DNA of 64,000 nucleotides from NCBI GenBank assembly GCA_034401795.1, contig CM067369.1, forward strand, positions 92,272,741 through 92,336,740, in the 5' to 3' direction. The notes below the pieces were generated by a model. The model was given only the letters and a program-made list of their open reading frames with translations, ran no database searches and was not told the origin of the DNA. This document shows, piece after piece, positions 35,246 to 45,355 of this stretch. This DNA comes from Chaetoderma sp. LZ-2023a (lineage: Eukaryota; Mollusca; Caudofoveata; Chaetodermatida; Chaetodermatidae). Position numbers and translations under genes: made by a program. Positions within the stretch are counted from its first letter, which is position 1; each line of letters starts with the position of its first letter.

Positions 35246-35548
35246 TAGACGCTTAAATTGCGTACCTCAATCTAATGAAACGAAATAAATCTTAACATAT
35301 GATGATTTCATTCCATATAAATAAATTTCGTAGTTTTAGTTGTGAATTTGAATTAAGAGCTCGTGCCTCTAATTCAATTTGACAACTTAAAAAATTATAT
35401 TAATTCATACGTTATGAAATCATCATATGCTAAGATTTATTTCGTTTCATTACATCTAGGCACACAATTTAAGCCTCTGAAAGTATTTAATTTTAAACAA
35501 TTTTATTTTCAACCATTCTGCTGTGAATATGCACCTTTAAAAAGTCCG
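35246..35548. mobile_element. ~300-bp palindromic insertion within a MITE
   Basis: Long arms pair: ACGAAATAAATCTTA-CATATGATGATTTCAT at about 35280-35313 faces ATGAAATCATCATATG-TAAGATTTATTTCGT at about 35415-35447, with further pairing outward. It lies between two parts of one reversed MITE, so it inserted later. Confidence 0.55.
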
Positions 35549-35665
35549 TCAAGTGTACGAATTGTATGTCTTAACTATTTAATAAATATGTTGTTGAATA
35601 TTTTGAAACTAATTTGCTGCCATAAGAATGGGCGTGACATAACTAGAAATGAGCTCTCTACTTGG
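35549..35665 (-). mobile_element. TGACGTCA MITE, inner part, truncated
   Basis: Begins GTCCGTCAAGTGTACGAATT, then ATTTAATAAATATGTTGTTG and one core arm. The second arm is missing and only GGGCGTGACATAACTAGAAAT remains of the far end. Confidence 0.55.
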
Positions 35666-36199
35666 GGAGATCAAGCCATAGACCCTAGTGGTGAGTCGTA
35701 ACTATGACTATGAAACACTGGGATTCCCTGACTGCCATTCCTTTTGTTGAGGCTATCCACGTATCTCATTTATAACCTAATTTCCTGTATTGTTACACAA
35801 CATGAAACCGATAAATCAGTCTTTGTTATTTGTTTGATAATACATTTATGATGAATACGTAACTCAGGGGGTTTCGCTGAACAAAACTCACATAGGGCCT
35901 ACTAATGGGACACATAGCCACGCTCTATTTGAAACCCGCTGAATAGCTTAAAATATGTTTTTGACTGAAAGCTGCCTTTAATAACGACGTTGTGCCAAGT
36001 TGTTTTAAAACAGACAATGGCTTAAATACTTATAGAATAAACAGAAAATGCAATGTATGTCTATAGAGTGAAATATGATAGCCCGGAGAATACGATTAGA
36101 CACGGTACAGTGATAAAATGTGAAGTCAATCGATCGAGAGATCGTGATATTTTTGCCAAATATAAGCTACAATACACCTTAGGAATAACTTCAAATGTT
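35666..36199. other. No recognisable feature
   Basis: Nothing recognised on either strand. Confidence 0.4.
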
Positions 36200-36400
36200 T
36201 CCAAAACGAAAATAGAACGGGCTGTTGAATATTTTGAACATAATTGGATTGGAAGACATTGATGCCTAAGTCTTCCAATCCGGTTACATTAAATGTAATC
36301 AACAGAACATTTCTTATATTGTTTTCAAAATTGTACTAACTAACACGTTTCTGTTGTTATTTTGGAAACGTTTTGGCTTATTTATGAGCTGTACTGTATC
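36200..36400. repeat. Interspersed stem-loop repeat shared with 21083-21240
   Basis: GGATTGGAAGAC pairs with GTCTTCCAATCC across a short loop, flanked by GTTGAATATTTTGAAC as in the MITE family, then ACAGAACATTTCTTA and TTATTTATGAGC as at 21083. Confidence 0.65.
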
Positions 36401-36436
36401 TTACTACCACCGGACATTCTGCACGGTCGATCGCTT

Positions 36437-36678
36437 AACCCTTTAACACTCATATCAGCCAAAAATTGCTTCTGCAGTGGTCAGGAGAAATGTCCATTTG
36501 CAGACCAATAGAAGACATCTTTTGAAAATTTATCACTGGAATGACTGGCTCAGTAACCGAGCCAGTCATTCTAGTGGTAAATTTTCAGAAATACCAGTCG
36601 CTTGGTCTGCAAATAGACATTTTCCTATTGGAAAATTTAAATTTTCTTGAACAAATTCGAGGGTTGCCGGGTTAACTC
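36437..36678. mobile_element. Palindromic MITE, GAGCCAG family, copy 5 (best preserved)
   Basis: Starts TTAACCCTTTAACACTC and ends GGGTTGCCGGGTTAA. The central GACTGGCTCAGTAACCGAG and complement, the CATTTGCAGACC and GGTCTGCAAATAG arms, and the TTATCACTGG/CTAGTGGTAA arms are all visible. Length about 240 bp. Confidence 0.8.
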
Positions 36679-38062
36679 CATTCCCTGGCTTCGTCCTAGC
36701 AAACGACGAACAGTTCTAAGTCTTCTTTTCGTCCCCACAGACAAAAACTGTTAGAAAAACTCACAAAATTAATTAAGCCGAGAGCGTAACAATTCCATGT
36801 TCCAAGTCATTCTAGTAACAAAGCGATGAATTTAATTTTCGCAAATCACTCTGACAGCTCTGACAACAAGCGTGACATCGGCACCAATAACAATAGCAAT
36901 ACTACCACGACTGCTACCATGGCTGACAGCCACATCAATAACAGTAGCGGATAATCTGTATTCTCTTGGATAACTTTGACACGGACACATACCATCAGTG
37001 ACAAGAATAGCAATGCAGACAAATGGAGTAACAAGGAGATCAATAGATGTAATAACAACGAGGATAATGCCGACAATGTGAACGACGAATACCAATGATG
37101 ACACCGAACACTGATAATTGTATGGATTATAATCCTCACTATGTTATATTTTAGTATAATGTACTAAACAACAACTATTTACTAGTAAACAGTACAGTAC
37201 CATCGATTACTACCACAGTAGTAATCGATGGTAGTGTACTATCCTTATTCTATATCAATCAAATAATTACCCTCTCCCTGTAAGGGGGAAAAGGGTATTG
37301 GATTTGTGTGCTCAACTTACTCAAGAAAGAGCCTGATCGTGCACTAGCATTTCACAACTTTGGAAATGATCTGAAGAATCTTGGTTGTTAAAACAGTTTT
37401 GCACATCACTCTCATTCATATAGCGTGTAACATTAGAGATATGGCTCAAATACACTTAATTAGGTGTAAGCAGCCAACAAACACGCACACATGCACACAC
37501 GCACGGACGCTCGCTCGCTCGCGCGCACGCAGGTCCCAATGGATTTGTCGGGATTTTCAAAGCTCGGGGGAAAGGTGTCACCGTTAATAAACTGGCTTGA
37601 GGGTATTTGCGTTGGTACTCATCCGTTGGAGGAAGTGTGAGAGGCTGTGTTCCATTGGTGTGGAGGTTCAAAGTTTACTCCAACTTTCCAAAAAACTAAG
37701 TTCAAAGGTGGAGTTCGAAATTACTTCATCAGTTTAAACGATTACATTAAAAAGCGAAGTAACCAGTTAAGCATAAAGAGCTGGTCCATTCTATTGCATA
37801 CACCACCTCTAAGTGGCACATACAGACTGTGTCCGTACCTAGCCCTAGAAGAAGACAGGTTGTCCGTTGTGAGAGAGACACAGTTGAGACATGTCTTGCA
37901 AGGCTGTATCGTTGCGAAGTCACATAGGTGAATCGCATAATTGTCAAGCCAGCTCCAGTGAACTAAGTAACCGGTTTGCTGTGTCCTTGAATTGTTTCGG
38001 ACCATATATGGTGTCTTTTAACGAGTGTCGAATGCAACTGAAGGGAAAATCCCAATACTTAC
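36679..38062. other. Intergenic, with one perfect short palindrome
   Basis: TACCATCGATTACTAC faces GTAGTAATCGATGGTA at about 37199-37234. A CA/CGCT-rich tract lies near 37481-37530. No gene is supported. Confidence 0.45.
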
Positions 38063-38150
38063 ATTGGCTAGTAAGAAAATAAGTCCTGTCCCAAATCCGG
38101 TCATCAGTGTACCACCAGCAAAAATTATAGAAGTTCCTTTCTTGGCCACA
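38063..38150 (-). CDS. Possible exon encoding a membrane segment
   Basis: The minus strand reads KKGTSIIFAGGTLMTGFGTG, then LIFLLAN, and meets the donor AAT/GTAAGTA. The composition suits one transmembrane helix and the donor is strong. The acceptor is unclear and upstream frames close quickly, so this could be chance. I cannot assign a family. Confidence 0.25.
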
Positions 38151-39351
38151 CCATCAAGCAAACATGTTCATTGGACGAGAGAACACTAAGGGCGTTTTCG
38201 GAAAAAGAAAGAGCTGGAAAGTTGCAAGAGCATTCAGAGAACCATAAAAATAGAGCACTAGTGTTCGTACCGGTTAAAACTCTGGATCAGTTGCAAAAAT
38301 GGGCCAGCGTATACGCGGATTGGTTTAGTCGTCGGCCCAGTAAGCAGAGATAGGATCGCCGGCTCAGAGTTAACAATGTTGTGAAGAACTGATTGAAATC
38401 TCGAACATTGTAGACTTCAACACATTTTGTATTCATACATTCAACTTTAGTATTAGCCAACAGCTGTCTTAGTTTATCGGCATTACATCCAGCCTCGTGT
38501 AATAGATCCAAGATTTTGACTATGTCCAAAGCCCGTAAGATATGAAATTTCCATTTCGGTTCAGTATTTGGCCATGCCGATTGGCAGGAACATTCGCTGT
38601 GCCATACCATATCTATAGAATGGCATGTTTGCTCAAAGACACTCTGGCAGGCTTTAGAGAAATGGTCACGCTGTTCACATCATATTAGACATGGTCTTCT
38701 GGATGCAATTGAGGAACATGCAATGGCACATGTTTGCGCGAGGTCCTTCCGACTTCATGAGCTTGGGCAGCGTGGGTAGGTTGACATTGGCTAGCAACGT
38801 CGATGAGGAGGTGCTGCCTGAATGCAGAATTCATAATGAGTGTTATTCGTTTGAAACTTCCTTCAGCTGCATGCTCAAACATTTTGTGATCTCATCAATC
38901 CTTCCATGTTCAGCCTCTATGAAGCGTCTTTCAGTGTTATGCACAGAAAATGATAGTGAATGCCTAAGCGCTCCCAACACTCCGACTGCCCTAAAGATTG
39001 TGTGACAATCGTCTTAGGTTGTGATGTAATCTGCTAAAGTGTCTGCTTGTAGGATGGCAAGTCCTTTCCGTCAGCCATTGATCTGGCGAAGTATATAGTG
39101 TTGCCAGCTTGGTGTAGTTTTGTGCGGCCTTTCGTTTGGCCACTTTCATAAACGAGGATCCCTAGTGATATCTGCTGTTTGGACAACAATAAAACTGGGT
39201 GTGGTGGGATGGGGGTCTATGCAATGTAGTGCTCGGATTTGGTGTTATTCTAGCAACTCCATGCCATATGTGGCTGATGTTTCAATGTATCTGAGTACTC
39301 TTGATAAAGACATGTTTGGATTAGTTTATCCATCAATCATATGACTAAGTG
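38151..39351. other. Unrecognised, possibly a decayed minus-strand coding region
   Basis: Fragmentary minus-strand frames between 39000 and 38287, for example ILRALDIVKILDLLHEAGCN, have protein-like composition but many stops. I could not match them to a family. Confidence 0.25.
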
Positions 39352-39598
39352 TTGTTGTACGAATTGTATGTCTTTACTAATTAATGAATACTTTGTTGAA
39401 TGTTTGAAACTAATTTGACTGTCATAGTCAGCGCCAGCGCCAAGTCAAATTAGTTTCAAAATATTCAACAGCTTACTCGTATAGTTTTCTGAAAATTGGT
39501 AGTAATGGAGTTCATGGATCGATCGATCCCAACATAGGAGAAGTGTGAGTGGAGCTTAGATAGAGATTGGTGGGGTATGACTAAAACTGGATTCATCC
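39352..39598 (-). mobile_element. TGACGTCA MITE, reversed, inner two-thirds
   Basis: From TGTACGAATTGTATGTCTTT through the core stem to GGGGTATGACTAAAACTGGA. The TGACGTCA-bearing end is missing. Confidence 0.75.
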
Positions 39599-40827
39599 AT
39601 TGATGTCGACGGTTGCTAACTGCACCAATAGGGGTTTTCTTGTATACCGTTTGGGCGGTGGTAGTATCACTGACAAGATGATATCTAAGCCATAGTTGAC
39701 TTCATCGCTTTAGTTTGCATGGCGTTCATACGTCAGGCACCACATTAATGTGGGTCACCACTGACTGGCTTATGGTGAGAGTTGACGTGTACATCACCAT
39801 GCGGCAATGGAGATAATTCGATCGTGCGTAGCTTCTGTAGTACATCTAAGATGGCAAAGTATGCTATGATCCTCCGGGTCAACGCTGGAATTGGTTGGAT
39901 CCGAGACCAAATCTAGCTCAAATAGCGTCTACCCAGATTTAGGAAAAACACGGCGGGAGGAAGCACGGGAGGAGCCATGCCTTCTGGAATCAAGATGATT
40001 CCAGAGGGCATCGATGTTGTTGGAGGTAAATCTGGACCATTAAGTAACTGGACAAATATTTTATCTGTACATATTTTTTTTGCGAAAACTATATGACAAT
40101 ACACTTTAGGAAAACTGTTAATAAAATAGATGGGTTAAAGCAAGTAATTGGGATGCCAATGCGGAAAAATTAAATCGGATGCTGCCATTCCACCAATATT
40201 CTCCCCCCCCCCCCTCACCCCGACCACTGAACATGGTCATCTATAAGAAGAGCCTATTTTCCATATTCAGTGAGTACGCCTTGGTTGGATCTGATTTCGG
40301 TTAATAAACAGATAGAGGTACGTACATCAAGCCGAGCATAGGGCCTACTATTGCTCACATGCCGCGTTATCGACGTGGGCGCGTAACATTGCGATATATC
40401 TCCTGTTTGAAAGGACGGGGACAGAGTCATCCACATGCACTGAATCTTGTCTGGTAGTGGTACTAACTAACTCGGTGCAGACTAGAATAATGAAAACTAA
40501 GGCAGCGTTTATTATTCAAGATGTGGGAAATAGCTTCGCGGAGGATCTGGTTTTCAAACATTTCACGGACAAGGGCTCGGGACCTTTCCTCTTTTAGGCA
40601 TGGTTGAAGACACATGCTTTCTGAGCAACCCACAGCCGTCCCCACATTTAAGGCCTAATTACGCAGAAGCGCGGCAGCGGTACGCGGTGAACGTACAACG
40701 GAACAACCGCGCGGTAGATCAATTACACTCGGCACGAAAACCTCGCGTTATCTGTAGAATCGTAGGTATAAAAAGAAAGTGATCTTTATCATCTTTACAA
40801 ATTCTTTCCATCAACACATACATCTTC
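39599..40827. other. No recognisable gene
   Basis: Contains a poly-C tract near 40203. The last 200 bp would be the 5' flank of the Harbinger transposase; the element's terminus could not be located. Confidence 0.4.
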
Positions 40828-41142
40828 ATGGCGAGAAGTAGAAAATCAATAATCTTACTTCTGTATCTATTGGCAAGGAGACGACGACGTCGCCATCGTA
40901 AACCCCGTAGTATCTGTGTTCACGAAGTGCTGCAGAAAAGGTCAACATTGGGAGAATTCCACAAGCTAATTCAAGAACTTACTTTGCATGATGATCGCTT
41001 CTTTGCTTACTTCAGAATGACACAAGGGCAATTTGAGTCTGTATTGCAACTTTTAAAGAGGGACATAACCAAGAAAACTACAAACTTGAGGAAGCCAATA
41101 AGCGCTCGTGAAAGACTCGCAGTTTGCTTGAGGTTTGCATAA
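40828..41142 (+). pseudogene. PIF/Harbinger transposase, N-terminal part (element H1)
   Basis: A run of 104 codons starts at an ATG and includes an Arg-rich stretch (ARRRRRRHRK), then FHKLIQELTLHDDRFFAYFR and RERLAVCLRF. This matches the N-terminal helical region of HARBI1-type transposases, in which an 'hhDDRFFxYFRM' block precedes 'ERLAVCLRFLATGDS'. The frame stops right after LRF. The catalytic part resumes 1.8 kb downstream at about 42945 with DSYKSIGFSFRIGG, which is what should follow. Either a long intron or later insertions separate the parts; the separating DNA holds a dispersed repeat and an antisense accessory gene. Confidence 0.75.
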
Positions 41143-41762
41143 TTATATATTGCGGTCGCCCAGCAATGGAAAAATGGTATTGTGATGGGGTCCGTCTGTC
41201 CGCCCGTCCGTCCGCCTGTCTGTCTGCGTGTGTGCGTGTGCGTGAATGTATGGGTCTGTAGAACCAAAATTACGTAACCGTCTGATGCCAATTTTAAGAC
41301 AAGAAATGGTGTTGTTGTTTCATAGGATGTTCATGCATTAGTCCGATCCGGACGAAAACCCTGATCCAAATCGGATCAATTTTCGGATTTATTAATATCT
41401 CGGAAAGAACTTGTTCAATTTGGCTCAAATTTTAACACAATAAAGGAACCTTGGGTATAAGATGATTTCCAGACATTGGTCCCGACCCAGAATAAAAAAC
41501 TGATTCACATAGGATCAATTACAATGTGTATACATGAACAATGAGGAATGGCCGAGGCTATGCAATATCTGATTGCTGTTGTTTTCTTAAATATGAACAC
41601 ATGCACGCGCATAATTATGTTCACACTCATAAAACACACGGACGCGCGCATTAAACTAAAACAGAGAGAATATCATAAGTATTATGAATGCAATTTATAC
41701 TGGAAGTATCGGCACGGTATCGGCCCAGCATCGGCCCAGTATGCTGCGTTATCTGGGCAGAT
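41143..41762. other. Insertion-like segment splitting the Harbinger transposase
   Basis: Starts within a codon run of the transposase and includes a CCGT/CTGT-rich tract at 41187-41245, then TTAATATCTCGGAAAGAAC and similar phrases typical of a dispersed non-coding repeat. A GGCCCAG-rich stretch near 41711-41757 resembles 18893-18943. Confidence 0.45.
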
Positions 41763-42753
41763 TTACTTGATCTTATGTCTACATATATGATAAGTCATGT
41801 CCAAGCTTTGGTGTATGGAATTTGCCGCAGATGATGCCATGCTGTTGTATGCCGTATCAGCGGGAGATGAACGTTGTATTGGTGTTGAACTGGTGTTGAA
41901 GAATGGATTCCAGATTCCACTTGAAGTTGAACACATTCTCACTGCTGCGATAGGTGGCTGCATACTTTTCATTTCCATCTGGTGCATTATTTGATGAACC
42001 TTGAATTTAGCAAGAGATTTCATCCTGGGTGGCAGCTTTTTACACATACGTGACATAGCGTTAAAGAATACATCGTCATCGTCATCCTCTTGTGGCTTGG
42101 ATTCTGTTGAGAGTTGGTCTTGCTCCAAATAATGAAGGATTGCTTTGTCCACGTCATTGGCATCGCGCTCCTTCTTCCTTTTCCTGACGGGTTGTGCGGA
42201 TTCTGACCTTTCTTATGTTTTATCCTTCTCAACGTTTCTAGTAGTACTGCGTACATCATCGCTATCGCTCGAATTGTCAGGACCGCCGACATGTTCACCC
42301 TCCTCTTCATTCGCCTCCTCCTCTACGGACTCTAACATACTGTCGGCAATGTTGCTCTGGATCCTTGAAAAAGTTGTATGGATTATATACTAAAAATGTG
42401 GCACGAAGAAGAGTGCATGCGTATGTGGATGCGCACGTGGATGCGTGCGTGCACATGATTACAATATGTGTCTTTTATTTGTAAGCATGGTTAGTGATTG
42501 GCCCCGTTAATCAGCCTGCCTGATTGCCTGTCTGCCTGCCTGCCTACCCGTCTGTAAGAACCCAGCTGACGACCTATATTTTCTAAAATACTTACGACCT
42601 GGTTTTAATATGAGGGAGTAGAAATTCCAATGTTTGAGTGTATTTGTATTTCTTCAAATTTTTAGTCGCGTGTCCACTCTTCATCTTGGCCTTGTTGGTT
42701 GATTTTTACAAAAGCATCTCGAATGTCATTCCATTTCTTGACAGCTTTTGTAC
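41763..42753 (-). pseudogene. MADF-BESS accessory protein gene of Harbinger element H1
   Basis: On the minus strand, an exon after the acceptor ATTACAG (42753 downward) reads TKAVKKWNDIRDAFVKINQQ, the second half of a MADF domain. A later exon reads RIQSNIADSMLESVEEE with an acidic stretch, then an in-frame TAA at 42213-42215 (DKT stop ERSE). It continues RKRKKERDANDVDKAILHYL and an acidic run into FFNAMSRMCKKLPPRMKS with KFKVHQIMHQM, a BESS motif. MADF-BESS proteins accompany PIF/Harbinger transposases and help them bind DNA. The TAA makes this copy a pseudogene, and the first MADF exon is not found. Confidence 0.65.
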
Positions 42754-42939
42754 CTGTAATATAAACACACGCGATGTTATATTGGTGGTCAGCAGGTGTA
42801 TAGGCCTAGGGCGTGTTAAATGTTATTATCGACAAATAGCCCATCAGACATACCGACCACCATACTAATACTAGTTGAGATTTTGGGAAATTATAATCGA
42901 CATGTTCTTCAAATGGGTATAATTGACTTCGTTTACCTC

Positions 42940-43846
42940 TTTTCAAGAGATTCTTACAAGAGCATAGGATTCAGCTTTCGGATTGGTGGGCCGACCGTAT
43001 CGATAATCGCATCAGAAACATGCACAGCAATTTGGAAGAACCTGCAACCTATATATATGGCAGAACCCACCGAGGAAGATTGGATCACAATTGCTAATGG
43101 TTTCCAAGATAGATGGAACTTTCCCAATTGCATAGGAGCTATAGACGGTAAACACGTAGTGATGCAGGCACCACCAAAATCTGGGAGCTTGTATTACAAT
43201 TATAAGGGGAGTTTTTCCATAGTACTGATGGCCCTTGTCGATTACAAATACTGCTTTGTTGCAATTGATGTAGGATCGTATGGACGAAATAGCGATGGGG
43301 GAATCTTTTCAGCATCAACACTAGAACGGGCTATGGAAAAAGGAACACTCAATGTACCAGACGACAAGCCATTGCCAAATTATCCAGAAATAGGGCCGAT
43401 GCCACACGTTATCGTTGGTGATGAAGCTTTTCCATTGAATACATATTTACTTAGACCTTACCCAGGCAGAGATCTAGATGATACGAAGCGCATATTTAAT
43501 TATAGGCTCTCACGTACCAGGCGCATTGGTGAGAATGCGTTTGGTATATTAGCGTCAAGATTACCAGCGCCGCATACAGCTTATTACCACGAATACAGAC
43601 AATGTTATTAAGGCTACGTGTGTGCTTCATAATTTTCTGCAAATAACGTCACCAACGTCTGAACAGCATGAACTTAACAGAGAAGAAAGTGTCAATACTG
43701 ATTTGCTAGAACAGTTACGTGTAGGTGGAAATCGTGGATCAAAAGAAGCAAGTCAAGTACGGGACAGCTACACAAATTATTTCATGTCAGAAGTGGGTGA
43801 GGTTAGATGGCAAAGGACTGCTTGTTTTGGAATTCAATATGACTGA
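42940..43846 (+). pseudogene. PIF/Harbinger transposase, catalytic part (element H1)
   Basis: A DDE_Tnp_4-type domain: CIGAIDGKHV gives the first Asp, HVIVGDEAFPL the second, and RRIGENAFGIL the Glu. Between them lie the usual YYNYKGSFSIVLMAL and GRNSDGGIF blocks. The frame closes after HEYRQCY, but another frame reads TTNTDNVIKATCVLHNFLQ, the expected continuation, so there is a frameshift near 43585. The C-terminus ends FGIQYD at 43846. With the catalytic residues intact but the frame broken, this is a dead cut-and-paste transposase. The block from 42150 is duplicated at 56429 with the same frameshift. Confidence 0.85.
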
Positions 43847-44288
43847 TTGCCATCAAAACAAGCACATCGGCTAGTACTCCACAGTTTACAAATGACGTGG
43901 CAACACACAGAAGGAATTCAAAAACTTCAGAATAGCACCCTGTGCTGTATAATTAATAATTATAATCCAGCTTCGTAAAGTGTTATTAACACATATTAAA
44001 AGGTAGCCGTCATGGAATGATGTTTGAACAAACAAGCATATCATAGAAGTTATATTCTCGTTCATTATTAACTGATTTTGGTCAAATCCCTGCTATTACA
44101 TACACGAGTATTGTACCAGAGAGTCAGGTAGCCAGGCAAGATGACCGACCGACCGACTGACCAACCAGTTGACCGGACAAGCGAATGGCTCTCCGACTGG
44201 TGCCCGGGTGGAGGGGCGGGGGTGAGCACAGGCGAGCTGGCGGGCGAGCGGGAGGCATGACAGAGGGACGGGCGGTCTGGCCGGTGTG
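43847..44288. other. 3' flank of Harbinger block; no gene
   Basis: AT-rich sequence, then a GACC/GGCG-rich stretch leading into the microsatellite. Repeated identically at 58127-58568. Confidence 0.5.
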
Positions 44289-44645
<357 letters not shown>

Positions 44646-44819
44646 TTACATTGAAAAAAACGCATTGGCACAGGAATTTAATTACAAATTTCTTTACCTA
44701 AATTTGTCCTATCGAGACCAAGTTTAGATTTACTTAGAGTGGTCCCCCCTTGAGATTAGTTGGGGTAAAATGAACTTATCAGTAGGTCGCTTTAACAGGT
44801 AAAGGCTGGGATTGATCCT

Positions 44820-44856
44820 ACATTATAGAGAAATCACACACACACGAATGCACGCC

Positions 44857-44888
<32 letters not shown>

Positions 44889-45200
44889 CCTGAACGAATG
44901 CACGAATGCATGCAATAATACATGCCCACAGTAATACATGCACGAATGCACGCAATAATGCATGCATGAACGCATGCACGAACGAACGCACGAATGCATG
45001 CACGCACACACCCACGCACTAATGTACTCACGAATTAATGCACCCACACCCACATACACACACGCACACATACACCCACGCAAGTATAGATGCACACACG
45101 TGCGGATGTACGAGCACACACCCACACACATACACACATACGAACAAACGCCCGGACGCACGAACGAACGAACGCACGAACGAACGAACGAACGAACGAA

Positions 45201-45232
<32 letters not shown>

Positions 45233-45275
45233 CGTACGCACACACGTACGCACACACGTACGCACACATACTTTT
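44820..45275. repeat. CGCA/CGAA microsatellites in the PLE 3' UTR
   Basis: Alternating (CGCA)n, (CGAA)n and (CACA)n tracts between the ORF2 stop and the element's 3' end. Long RACV or TNER frames on both strands are repeat artefacts. Unit numbers differ slightly from copy 2 at 51360-51810. Confidence 0.9.
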
Positions 45276-45355
45276 GCAGACACAAAATTAAAAGATGTCC
45301 TACGGATATGATTTCATGTTGCCCCACCATTGATTTTGGTTGGGATTAGATTTAT

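Noticed and set aside
44818..45349. Many overlapping RACV/ACVRA and TNER/HART frames on both strands
   Set aside because: Artefacts of CGCA/CGAA/CACA repeats in the PLE 3' UTR; the same at 50645-51038 and 51358-51881.
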